64,000 bases of DNA from contig JBNGIS010033771.1 in assembly GCA_049999725.1 (NCBI GenBank), positions 1 through 64,000 of the forward strand, read 5' to 3'. Source of the stretch: Haplomitrium mnioides (Eukaryota; Marchantiophyta; Haplomitriopsida; Calobryales). This document shows positions 35,002 to 46,300 of this stretch, piece by piece. The notes under the pieces were generated by a model. The model worked only from the letters and a program-made list of their open reading frames with translations, had not been told where the DNA came from and made no database searches. Each line of letters begins with the position of its first letter. Position 1 is the stretch's first letter. Made by a program: the position numbers and the translations under genes.

Positions 35002-35022
35002 TTTTATACAAAGTCTTTTTGG
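34567..35022 (+). repeat. Terminal repeat A2
   Basis: Begins TGTCATGCAGGAATACC and ends AAAGTCTTTTT. Similar to 24525-24974. It contains an expanded (TA)n run of about 40 bases (34958-34998) where A1 has only TCTATATATACAC. Confidence 0.88.
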
Positions 35023-35212
35023 ATAATAGGGACCACATACATTCCCCTGCATTTCTTCATTTCGGTGTAAGGCTGCTGTAATTTCAGGTTGCTGTGATTT
35101 CAGTTTATGGATTGTGATGACTATAATACAGAGTTCACATTAGCTTTTGTTTAGATGCCATGATGAAACCAGGTTTTCGATGTGGCAAGTCCACTTCTCT
35201 TTATGCCACGAC
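35023..35212 (+). repeat. Terminal repeat B2 (right end)
   Basis: Begins GGATAATAGGGACC directly after A2 and ends TTATGCCACGACA. GACA is the inverted complement of the TGTC that starts A1. The target duplication AAGCA follows. Confidence 0.88.
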
Positions 35213-35217
35213 AAGCA
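35213..35217 (+). repeat. Right target-site duplication AAGCA
   Basis: Identical to 24520-24524. Immediately after it the coding sequence of the interrupted gypsy element continues. Confidence 0.85.
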
Positions 35218-35841
35218 TCTAGCCACACTATCTAGTCTTTAACCTGCATTAATTTTTAAGAGTCCAGCTACCAATGATTTTCTCCATCATCTACACCACA
35301 AAATCCAATGTGAGAAGGAAAACTTGAAGTTGCTCGTAATCACCAAAAACAATGTTTCGATGCTCATTGTTGTGCGGTAAACTTTGTTATAGGTGATTGA
35401 GTATTGGGCACTACTTCTAATCTTGCTTTGTTTTGCTTTTGTTAGCTCTCCACTCACTTTATTGGACCATTTTCTATTTTTGCTCGCATTTGTGAAGTGG
35501 CATATTAATTGAATTTACCTTCTCACATGAAGATTCATCTAGGTTTTCATGTCTCTTTATTACTTAATTTTGTACCTCACTCTACCGCCTTCATTTGCAC
35601 ACATGAAACTTCTCCATGACTTGAGCTCATTGATGGTTATGAAGAATTTGAGGTGGAACGACTCTTGAAGAAACATATATGTTGTTGTGGCTATTATGAG
35701 ATTGTGGAATATTTGGTTTGTTGGAAAAGCTACCCTCTTTACAAAGTCACTTGGGAGCTATTGGAGAATTTGGCCAACCCATCCACGCTTGTTCACTCTT
35801 TTGAGAACTCTCTTACTTACATCAAAGATATTGCCTCTTAA
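35218..35841 (+). pseudogene. Host gypsy, 3' half: integrase tail and chromodomain
   Basis: After broken integrase-tail sequence, the frame at 35653-35841 reads VERLLKKHICCCGYYEIVEY, LVCWKSYPLYKVTWELLENL, which is a chromodomain (aromatic cage W and W-E positions visible). It ends at TAA 35839. The polypurine tract follows. Confidence 0.82.
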
Positions 35842-35854
35842 AATAGGGGAAGAT
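35841..35854 (+). promoter_or_regulatory. Gypsy polypurine tract
   Basis: AAATAGGGGAAGAT stands directly before the 3' LTR start TGTAAT, as expected for plus-strand priming. Confidence 0.75.
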
Positions 35855-36209
35855 TGTAATACATACTAACTTTAGCAAACAGTAACTAAAAATAAAGCAA
35901 AATGTAGAATTAACTATATCTAGACAGCCATTACTAAGCTATAATATCACAAAACAATTGTTATTATAGAGAAAATGACATGTGCCAAGAGAAGAAAAGT
36001 CAACTAGTTAAAGTGAAAGAGAAAGTATAAAAGGACTACTTTGGATGAGGATAATGACATGCCGCAAGCAAATGATTAAAGCAAATAGAAGGTTCTAAAA
36101 TAAAAGCACATAGCACAAAGAGAACTAAAGAGAGATGGAAGGTTCTAAAGATAAAGACACTTGACAAAAGGAGAATAAAAGTAAAAGGTGGTCTAATTAG
36201 AGAGAGAGT

Positions 36210-36260
<51 letters not shown>

Positions 36261-36408
36261 GGTTCAACAATCAGAGGAGTATAAATAAGGAAAATATGGG
36301 GTTTGTGCACTTATGTAAGCAAAGTGTTGTGAGGGCTACTCTTGTTCTTACTTATATGTGTTCTATTTGTTCTAGCTTGTATGTGTAATGTGTGTGTGTA
36401 GTGTTACA
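35855..36408 (+). repeat. 3' LTR of the host gypsy (Y-type, 554 bp)
   Basis: Begins TGTAATACATACTAAC and ends AGTGTTACA, with TGTAA/TTACA inverted ends. It is similar to 50464-51020. It contains a (GA)n microsatellite (about 36202-36258) that the other copy lacks. A TATAAATAAG box near 36281 is a likely LTR promoter. Confidence 0.8.
36202..36258. repeat. (GA)n microsatellite
   Basis: About 27 GA units with one TTA interruption near the left end, inside the Y-type LTR. Confidence 0.95.
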
Positions 36409-36719
36409 AGTGGAGGAACCCCATTAGTTATTTTTCTATTATTATTTGATTGAACCACCTTCTACTTTAATTTTGCTTTTGCCACATACTCTTATCTTAG
36501 AACCTTTTATCTCTTTCTACTTCTCTTTCTTCTATATATACTTATCTTATAACCTTCTATTTTGTTTTAATCTTCTACTTGCCACATGTTCTTATCTCTT
36601 CTAAAGTGATCTTTTTATATTTTCTCTTTCACTTTAATTTGTTGAATTTCTCTCCTTTTCAATGTGTCACTCTCTTTATAATAACAACTATTTTTTGTTC
36701 TCTAACTTAGCAATAACTT
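36409..36719. other. AT-rich spacer, no gene seen
   Basis: About 310 bp after the 3' LTR. Some blocks (ACCTTCTA, CTTTCACTTTAATTTG, CACATGTTCTTATC) look like the reverse complement of the preceding LTR, so a short inverted Y-LTR fragment is possible. Confidence 0.4.
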
Positions 36720-38890
36720 TCTAGAAGCTGGTTACTTGGAGACAAGCTTCTTTCACTACCTCATGGTTATCATCTCTCAATTATGTTTAAACCATTGTCT
36801 TGAAGCTAGTTACCTCAAGACTTTATTTTTTCAATACCTCAAGACTAGTGTCTGTAAACTAGCTTCAAACAAATGCCTTGAAGTTAGTTACCTTGAGACT
36901 AGCATTTCTTATTATCTCATTACTTCAAGATTATCTTCTCTAAGCTAGTTTCAAATTATTGCAATTAAGCTAGTTACTTCAAGACTAGATTCTCTCATTA
37001 TCTCAAGACTAAATTCTGTAAGCTTGCTTCAAACAATTGAATTAAAGCTAGCTACCTTGAGACTAGCTTCTCTCATTTCCTTACTAACTTTGCTATGTTA
37101 GCTTCAAACAATCGCCTTAAAGCTGGTTACATCAAGAATTGCTTCTCTTATTATCTCAAGACAAGCTTCTTTAAGCTAGCTTCAAGAAAATGACTTCAGG
37201 CTAGTTACCCTAAGACTAGCTTCTCTAGGCTAGCTTCAAACAATTGCCTTGAAGCTAACTACTTTGAGACTAACTTTTCTTAATACCTTAAGACAAGCTC
37301 GTCCAAGCTAGCTTCAAACAACTACATTAAAGCTAGTTACCTTGAGACTACCATTTATGACTACCTCGATACTAGCTTCTTTAAGCTAGCTTCAAACAAT
37401 TGTATGAAAGCTAGCTACCTCAAGATTAGCTTCTCTCATTATCTCAAGACTGGCTTCTCAAAGCTAGGTCAAACAATTTTCTTGAAGCAAGTTGTCTAAA
37501 TAATTTCTTGTTCTAATGTCTTGAGACTAGCTTCTTTAAGCTAGCTTCAGACAATTTCCTTGAAGGTAGATACCTTGACACTAACTTCTCTAAGCTAGCT
37601 TCAATCAAATTTCTTGAAGTTAGCTACATCAAGACTATCTTCTCTCATTACCTCAAGAATAGCTTCTCTGATCACCTCAAGACTAGCTTCTTTAAGCTAG
37701 CTTCAAACAACTGACTTCAAGTTAGTTTCTTCAAGACTAGCTTCTCATTACCTCCAAACTAGCTTCCGTGAGCTAGCTTCACATAATTGCCTTCAAGCTA
37801 ATTGCCTTGAGTCTAGCTTCTCTTATTACCTCCAAATTAGCATCTCTAAGCTAGCTTCAAATGAATGTCTTCAAGCTAGTTACCTTGAGAATAAGTTATC
37901 TCATTACATGAAGGCTAGTTTTTCTAAGCTAGCTTCAAACCATTTCCTTCAAACTAGCTATTTTGAGGCTAGATTCTCTTATTACCTCAAAACTAGCTTT
38001 TCTAAGCTAACTTCAAACCATTGCCTTGAAGTTAGTTAACTTGTAATTAGCTTCTCTCCTTACCTCAAAATGAGCTTCTCTCTCATCAACTCGAGACTAG
38101 CTTCTCTTATCACCTCAAGACTAGCTTCTCTAGCTAGCTTCAAACAATTGCCTCCAGACTAGCTTTGCTCATTACTTACAAACTAGCTCTCTAAGCTAGC
38201 TTTAAATGAATATCTTGAAGCTAGTTAACTCGTGACTAGCTTGTCTCACTTCATGAAGACTAGCTTCAAACCATTTCTTTCAAGTTAGTAACCTTGAGAC
38301 TAGATTCTTTCATTACCTCAAAACTAACTTTCTCTAAGATAGCTTCAAACCATTGCCTTCACGTTAATTTCTTTGAGAGTGGATTCTCTCATTGCATCAA
38401 GACTACTTTCTCCAAGCTAGTTTCAAACAATTGTCTTGAAGCTAGTTACATTGAAACTAGCTTCTCTCAGTACCTCAAGAGTAGCTTTTCCAAACAAGCT
38501 TCAAACAATTTCCTTGAAGCTAGTTACCTCAAGACTAACTTCTCTCAATACCGCAAGACTAGTCTCTCTCATTACCTTGAGACATACTTCTCTAGGCTAG
38601 CTTCAAACAATTGCCTTAAAGCTTAACCTTGTTACTTCAAGATTTTCTTCTCTCATTACCTTGACACTAGCTTCTTTAAACTAGGTTCAAACAATTGCTT
38701 TCAAGCTAACAACCTATAGACTAGCTTGTCTAATATATTTCTTTAACAATAGTTTGTCTAAGCAAATGAATATCTTGAAGCTAGTTACCTCAAGACTAGC
38801 TTCTCTCATTAATTTTTTGACAAATATCTCTAAGCTAGCTTCAAACCATTAGCTTGAAGCTAGTTACCTCAAGACAAACTTCTCTAATGT
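36720..38890. repeat. ~78-bp minisatellite with the AAGCTAGCTT palindrome
   Basis: Roughly 25-28 diverged units. Each unit combines AAGCTAGCTTCAAACAATTGCC, TTGAAGCTAGTTACCT and one or two CAAGACTAGCTTCTCT blocks. AAGCTAGCTT is a perfect palindrome. The open frames at 36736-36948 and 38294-38626 are artefacts of the array. Confidence 0.9.
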
Positions 38891-39360
38891 TGATAAGTCA
38901 AAGAGAAAAATAAAAAAATCAAAGAGCTATAGATGAAAATGCCTTTGATACTACGAGCTTCTTCTCACATACTTTATAGCAAAAATATTTCTCTAGCAAA
39001 CAAGCGAGCGTGTATTGGGTGAGTGCCTCTCACTTGTTTGTATACCTACAAGATTAACCTCCATAGCCACACAAACTCAAATACATCCTCAACCACACAA
39101 TACAAAACTACCTCCTCATCCACACAATACAAATACATAGAGATATACTCTAATCCAAATACCTAATCTATATACATACATATATACATACACTACATTA
39201 AATATGTTAGCATAACACTAACCATACAACTAAAATACCATATCACCTTCATATACAAATATGGTATACAATTAGTAGATCACACTAATATGGTATACAA
39301 TTAGTAGAATACCATGTCACACTCATATACCAATAGTCTATAGAGCCAGTGATAGAGCTC
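38891..39360. other. AT-rich spacer, no gene seen
   Basis: Short A/T-rich repeats such as ATACATACATATATACATAC (about 39170-39190) and a duplicated ATGGTATACAATTAGTAGA block near 39255-39310. No coding signal. Confidence 0.4.
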
Positions 39361-39369
39361 AAAGTCTAA

Positions 39370-40397
39370 ATACTCTCCTTTGAGCTCAATGCATGTACTC
39401 CCAGTTGATTTATGAATTTTAGCAGCTTCTCTACGCCCAATGACTTGGTAAAAATATCAACAACCTAATTCTTGGTGCTGACATATTTAAGATCAACCAT
39501 CCTTGCCAAAAATTTCTCCCTCATATAGTGAAAGTGCACCTCAATGTGCTTTGAACATACATAGAAAACTAAATTGTTGGCCAGTTGAATGCTGCTTATA
39601 TTCTCACTGTAAATCTCCACTGGTTTATTCACACTAACTCCCAAATTATGTAGGAGTTTAAGCAGCCATGTCACTTCACATGTAGCCATGGCTGCACCTC
39701 TATACTCGAGTAGTCTTTGTGCTTAAAGTGCAACTATTGGTTGCCTCTTGTTGCTCCATGCTATCCCAACGCTACCAAATGAAAATACAAATCCACTTGT
39801 TGATTTTCAGTTACCTACACTGCATCCCCAATCTACATCTATAAAACCATAAATATGAACCTTCTTACCATAGTGATTCTTATAAAATATGCTATACTAT
39901 ACTATGGGCTTCACATATCAAAGAATACAATGCACTACATCAAGGTACGACTTCCATGGACTTTGCATAAATTGAATTACCAAACCTAAAGTATGGTCTT
40001 ATGATGGTGAGATAAATCAGACTCTCTACCATCTATTTGTAACTAGTGGGATCTTCAACCAACTGTCTTTCATGCTTACTCTACTATTTGTCTGTAACTA
40101 GTGGGATCTTCGACCAAATGTCTTTCATGATTACTTAGCTTAGAATTTCGATCCAAAGGAGTTGCAATTGGTTTGCAACTTGTAATCCTATACTTGGAGA
40201 ACATGTTCAATGCACATTGCCTTTGCATCATCAAGATACTCTTCTATATTTTAATCACTTCAATGCTAAGAAAATATCTCAACTCTCCAAGATCCTTCAT
40301 CTCAAACTTTTGTTGCAGCAACAATTTTACCTATGTTACATCCTACATACTATCTCATGTCATAATGAGATCATCCACATAAATGAGTATAAGCATG
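39370..40397 (-). pseudogene. Ty1/copia fragment: end of RT and RNase H
   Basis: Minus strand from 40397: LILIYVDDLIMT (RT active site), KFEMKDLGELRYFLSIEV, then DWGCS, KSTSGFVFSFGS and the frame 39689-39465 (TCEVTWLLKLLHNLGV, SIQLANNLVF, KHIEVHFHYMREK), the copia RNase H. Stops lie between. The copy is cut at 40397 by the start of repeat Z1; the upstream RT and gag are absent. Confidence 0.83.
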
Positions 40398-43320
40398 GTA
40401 AACAACCGCTACTTTGAACTAGAAACTGCTATTGAGTTAATGTTGTATTTCAAGTTGATTTTTTTTTCAAATTTCTACTTTAAAAGTTACATTTTTTGAT
40501 AGTTACAAAATATTTCATTAAAAAAATCCTCAACTTGAATTTTTGTTTTTTCAGATACCTATTGTATTTTTGAAAAATTTTAATGCTCAATATTTGGTAA
40601 AAAAGTAAAAATAAAAAGTTACATAATAGTAAGATATACAAACAAGAAAGAATATTGAGAAATATAATAAAGTTAAATAGTCATATTTTAATGTTTTTTT
40701 ATAGTTTTCACAAAACCCTTAAGATACAAAATCCTAAAACATTTACAAAGAACAAATCAAAAATAAAATAAAATATTGCAACACACATTGACATATAAAT
40801 CTCTAAGATAGTAAGAGTTGTTTTGAACTTCTATTTACCTATGGAAAGATAAAAACAAAAAAGCAAGTTATGTTTGCATAGATTTGAAACTCGCATATTG
40901 TAAAAAGATGATGTCTTCATCAAAATCAATCTGACATTCTTAGGAATGCATGCATACAATCAATAAGTAATAACTCCAAAAATTGAACATCCAAAATAAA
41001 ATCACAAAAACGTCTCATGTATAGAATAATATCATAATTGAAGATTGTAATAAATGTAACATATAGCCAAGAGAAAAAATCAAACACTAATGATTAAAGA
41101 AAACTTGCGCAAAAATATAAATTAGTCAAAAGAGAACTTCCATGCGAGCATAGACTTTGTTGCTTACTTTTACAAAAATCATTTTTTGAATGAAAAGATA
41201 TCGTCAAGAATGTACTTAATAATTGTTATTTTGAATGTTACAAGAATCAAAGATATTTTATCAAAATAAAACGAATCGAACACAAAATATTTTTTAGAAA
41301 GAAATACTTTATTGTTTACAAAATGTACATTACTCTACAACTTCAACTTCAGTTGTGCATTCTTTAAGAGGAATGGTCTTGTCCAAATTGACAGACTGAG
41401 AAGCTTGGGTATTTGCAACCATAATAGAATATTCTTAGGACTTTTCAGTCCCAGAAATTGCAACAGAATCACCAAACGTACTAGTAGTACCAAGAGTACC
41501 ATTTTCCTTATAATATGCAAGACAATTTGGGATTTTGTGACATCAGATGGCAAAAACGCCGTTGTCAAAACTCTTTGAGGAATATAGATAGACTGACATC
41601 CATTATATTCCACATCAGTATAATTTTGCATCGACTTGAGAGCGCAGACAAGGCCTGTGTTCATCTTAGAGCAAAGATCTAGTACTTAATCTTGCTTTGA
41701 AGACAAATAGTCAATAAAAAAGTTGTACAAAGCCTGAGGATTTTGATACACATTCACATCAGCATCATCTCTTGGATGTTTAAGTTTGGTTAAAATAGCT
41801 AGACAACTAAAAATGCTCTGCATTATTTGTTGAGTATGTTCGCTTACATCTTTGGATTATAGATTGAAGAGTTTCATGCTACACTTGCTCTCCTTTGTCT
41901 AGCAACCCGCTGTCTAATACTCATGGGGTGAGTAATTCTGAGACCTCTTGAATGATGGATGTTGGTTTTATCCCTGTAGCAATCAAAACAAAGAAATCAA
42001 ACATTGCACATAAACTAAGAAAGTGAATCAAGATAAACTAAAACATTAAAAAATCAAAACAAAACTTACATGATGTCGTAGTCTATAGCACCAAAAATTT
42101 CTAAAAGCACATCCTCCACGATGCCGAATTGTTGCAAAGAACAAATAATCACAAAAGACCAAAAATCAAGAGTAGTTGCAATCGTTAAAAGAAGATGTCA
42201 TGTCAAAAATATCATCTTTACTAAAGGGCTCCGAGTCGTCATGCTTGCATTTCTTTAGGTTGTACCTGTAAATAATGTCAACAATTGCTAAAATGAAACT
42301 TCTTGGTTTCACCAAGCTATTTAGTTGTTGTGAGTTGGACTCCCTATGGACTTGATAATACACCACGTTGAGTCTATCAACATATGATTGTGTAACAGTA
42401 TAAGTATGATGTCATGCCATTTATAAGAAAATAGAGAGGAGTGAAAGAAAAAGTAGGGGGTCACTTTTAGGGTTGAAATTGGAGGTGACTTGTAAGTAAA
42501 AGAATGGAGATGACACCTTCTTCTCATGTATAAAAAGAAGGGCTTCATAGCCCCACTCCTCATTCTGGAGTTCCTCTCAAATCATTTGGGTTCTTTGGTT
42601 GTTTGGCTTTTTCTTGCACTCTTGGTCTTAGCTTGGGCCTTGAGTTGCATTTGGCTAAAAAACTCTATTAGAGTTCACTATGAGTTCTTACTCATTTGGA
42701 TTTAATCCTTGAGTTCTTTTACATACTATAAGTCATAGTCTTGTTCTTCGAACCCTCCTTTAGCTGGAGAAACATCAATGTCATTTTGATGCATGAACTT
42801 CCAAACTTTGGCTTTCTGATAGTGGAGTAGAAAGGCAAGAGAGTAGGACGCTAAGGTTGGGGCTTGGTCTTGATCTTATGGGGCTTCTTCAATCCTAGAT
42901 CTCTTTTTTCCTTTAGTAGAGAATGTCAATTTTATTGCAAGTTGTCTTTTGAATGTTTTGTCACCGTGAAAACAACATGGAGAAATGTATTAGGGGAAAA
43001 CTTAAAAACTAGAAACTTGAAGTCAAAAAAGGCTTCAGAGTTCATGAGCGCATGGACTCTTGGACTCTAAAGTCCATGCACGCATAAACATCGAAGTCCT
43101 TGAGCAAAGAGAGTCTAGAATCCATGCCTACAGAGACTTCAGAGTCTATACACACATGGAAACTCGAAGTCCCTATGCGCAAAGGCTCAATAGTTTATGT
43201 ACGCATGAGCTCAAGACTCCATATGAGTATGCAGATCTAGCCTATACCTAAGCTAAAGAGTCCATATGTGCATAGACTCTTTAATTTCCATGCGCGCATA
43301 AAAGGAAGTCGACAAGTAAA
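40398..43320 (-). mobile_element. Unidentified dispersed element, copy Z1
   Basis: Matches 48053-50463 from its left edge (ACTACTTTGAACTAG-like start) over most of its length, interrupted by an X-type solo LTR. Shared minus-strand frames: 41664-41335 (CALKSMQ, GCQSIYIPQRVL) and 42366-42166 (KCKHDDSEPFSKDDIFDM). The right part is rich in TGCGCGCATAGACT-type repeats (43.04-43.30 kb). I do not recognise the protein. No terminal repeats or target duplication were established. Confidence 0.55.
42386..42723 (+). repeat. X-type solo LTR nested in Z1
   Basis: Matches 20144-20515 (TGTAACAGTA..., ATTTATAAGAAAATAG, AGGTGACTTGTAAGT, CTCATGTATAAA, TTGAGTTCTTTTACA). The Z sequence continues on both sides, as the uninterrupted copy at about 50.12 kb shows, so it is an insertion. 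ACATA occurs on both sides as a possible target duplication. Confidence 0.7.
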
Positions 43321-46300
43321 ATTATTTTAAAATAATTCAAACAAACTTTTAAAATGCGATTGGCGAAGGAAAAAAAAACTTACCAACAACTTCTCAAAAC
43401 TTGAATAGAAAGAGGACATCTTTGATTCCTCTGTATGGATGGGATATTCCATCCTAGCCTTTTTCCAAGAGCTGCAGTACACCTCTAAGCAAAAATATTT
43501 TACCATTACAGCCAAAACTTTATTCTTATCTAGTTCTCGAGACATTTCTTCAATTGAAAGCTCTCCGACTTCCATCTGCTTCAAAATTGAAATTTTTATT
43601 TAATCAAGAAGACCTTGAAGAGACCTTGAAGGTGTCTACTTTATGTCCTCCATTCGTAGTCAACCTTTAGCCTTAGGCTTCTGGCCTTTAACAAGGTTCT
43701 TCTCCCACATATTGTAAGGTTGTTTTCAAAAGCAAAATGCTAGAAAATATTATATGAGGTTATTTTTCTTGAAAAACTTTGAAGGAAATTGAGCATAAGA
43801 GTTAGAAAGCGGTGGAAAATATGAACATTTGAAGATGTTGATCCAAGTGGATCAAATCGAATGTTAGATCAAACAAAATGAGTTGGGATGATTAACTTCG
43901 GATGATTGAAAGAAAGACTAAAGAGCATGACTCCAATCGAGTGTGTCAGTGATTTCGGCATGATCCGATAAATCAAAAGGAGTTTTTTACCATTGGCAAT
44001 TGAAGTTAATATGTCGTAAGTTGTCATTTTAATGTGGAGTGAGAAGTAACCAAGAAGTTTTGAACTATTGTTCTTTGTGCTTTGTCAAACAAAGTATCCC
44101 AATAGGTCAAAGAGGCATTAGGGTTGCATCGCAAAGGTCAGAGAAAAAGAAAATATTGTTTTGCGATATTCCATAAGAAGATGAAGAAGCTAGAATCGCT
44201 GAAGAAATCAAAAGAGTTGTGAATTTGAAATGAGAGTGCCAAAGAGGCCAATCAAGAGCTTGCACTTGCCAAAAATTTCTTACGACTTGAGAAAATGTTT
44301 GATAAAGAGAGAAATAGGGATTCTTCATCAAGACCTAGTCGGTTGATATGTCATCAACATTCCAGAGGGTAAAGATTATCCAAATGAATGTGAAAGAGAC
44401 TAAAATTATGATGATAAATCAATCTAAAAATCTGTCATAGCTTTCACAAAAGATTCTATGAGAAAGGTTTATGGGCTGATAGAGGAAAATTCCCCATATA
44501 AGAAGTTGAGAAGGGATGAGCACTTAGCCTACTTGGTGCCACGTCATAGTACTATGAGTGATGAGTACAAAATTTTGAAAGTGAAAGATCTTTTGGTGCA
44601 AGAGTTCATTCAGTTGTGAGACATCTCTTGTTCCAACCAGAGTTTCACTATGTGTCAAAGGAAAATTTTATTTTCTTATTGAGTGTTTAGAGGAACTACA
44701 CCAAATGGGTGGCAAAGTTCATTCGAAACAAAGTACATCACTACTGTGAATTGTCTTGACCAAAGAACCCAATGATTTGGTTTGAGTCGTTCCTTCTACA
44801 TCAGTTGAAGAGGCAACAATTGTGTATGGAAGAAGAACTTTTGAGATCAATAGATATGTGAGAAAGATGTCGGTTGAGGCTGTGTGGAATGAAGGAGTTC
44901 CGAGTAAAATCAAAAAAACTCCATGGATGATGCCATCTATTAACCCAAACTTTGGTGAGGAGGTGGAGATGCATAAAAGGAAGAAGCCATGTTTCAAAAT
45001 TATAAAGAGAGCCAAAACAGAGCAAGCAGTAAAGATGCCAAAGAAGTAAAAAACCGTTGGGATTGTTTCTAGTAGAGAAGGTCTGTGGAGCAATCCAAGA
45101 GGAAGCTCAAGAGTAGAGGAGAGTGATGTTGTTGTTGATATTATTGATTTGGATGAGGTCTTAGAGACTTGGGAGCAAACATTGGCTTATGCAGATGCCT
45201 CTCAATGAGAGCTACAGAGAGAGAGCAAGAAGTGAAGCACAGAAGAGTAGAAGCCCATGATGTCACTACGAATGCAATGGGGAGTTTGAGAAGTATAAGG
45301 GAACAAGTGGAGAGAGCGTTGTTGAGAACATCTTCAATTGTGGAACCAGAGAAAGTGCCGATATTAGAGGAAGGCAAGGAATCGTTAATGGATCCACTAT
45401 TAGCAAGTTAGCATACGAGAGATCAAGAAATTGAGGAAGAAATTTTAGTCCCAGTCACAGCCAAGCTGATGAATGATCTAGATGATGAGACAAGTATCGA
45501 AGAGGAAAATCGATTCAGAGAGCAAAGATCGGAAAGGTGGATTGAGAAGAGTGGGTTAGAGGATGAAGAGAAAACAAGATAGATTGATATCCATTATCAT
45601 GCAACTGAGGAAAGAGAAGGCCAAGATGGAAGGAATTTGGCTAGAGAAAATGGAGAAACATAAAAGAGAAGTCACTGAAGGGATTGAAATCTGTAACTTT
45701 CATGAAAGTACAAATGGAGAAAATGATGTTTCAAATTTTGGATCAAATGGAAGAGATTGCACGGCTTTAGAGTCAAGTGGGAGATGTAACAAGCCAATTT
45801 CAGATGTCCAAAAACCGAGGATTTTTTATGTCAAAAGAGAAGAAGGAAGCTGAAATAGAAGTGAGAAAGAAAGGAGAGGTGATTAGCCAGCTTTGGAATG
45901 AAATTGTTACTCACGAGGAGATGAAGAAAAGTTGGGAAGAATTCTATCGAGGAATTTCACAGCGACATAAGGATGAGATTAAATGATCAATCTTACTGCA
46001 AAAAAAACTCAATGCATGGTAAAGAGATTCACTTGATCAGGAAAAGAGAGAATTTTCAGAAGAATTACTTCAAACAATGTGTGATTCTACAGGTTTGCTA
46101 AGATTTGGGACAAGGTGAAGGGAGTGAGAGTCGAGACTCTAGATGGAGTGGATTGATCTTTGCAATGACTAGTGGTTGATATTGGGGAAGCAAATCAAGA
46201 AGCGGCCAAGAGTTGAGAGTAGTTGGCAATTCTGGAAGAGAAGAGCTAGAGGGAAGCAGCCGAGGAGATATTAGGAATAACAATTGAGAGTACTCCAAGA

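Larger units (their letters stand above)
24525..35212 (+). mobile_element. Ty3/gypsy-type retrotransposon carrying a C5-DNA methyltransferase and a PHD finger
   Basis: A 10.7-kb element with a perfect 5-bp target duplication, nested in an older gypsy element. Order: terminal repeat A1, ~2-kb leader, gag with zinc knuckles, protease, cytosine methyltransferase, RT, RNase H, DDE integrase, PHD finger, then repeats B1-A2-B2. Protease through the RT active site is one frame and RNase H through PHD another, with one frameshift near 32.0 kb. About twenty in-frame stops and a gag/pol frame change leave it inactive. A1 and A2 look about 95% alike by eye. DNA methyltransferases have been reported in retrotransposons of some algae and dinoflagellates; I do not recall this exact domain set or these termini. 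Confidence 0.9.

Noticed and set aside
24525-35212. Assignment of the element to DIRS/Ngaro because of split repeats
   Set aside because: No tyrosine recombinase was seen; there is a DDE integrase, a retropepsin-like site and a 5-bp target duplication.
36720-38890. CRISPR-like array
   Set aside because: Units are diverged throughout, without conserved repeats alternating with unique spacers, in a plant-like nuclear context.
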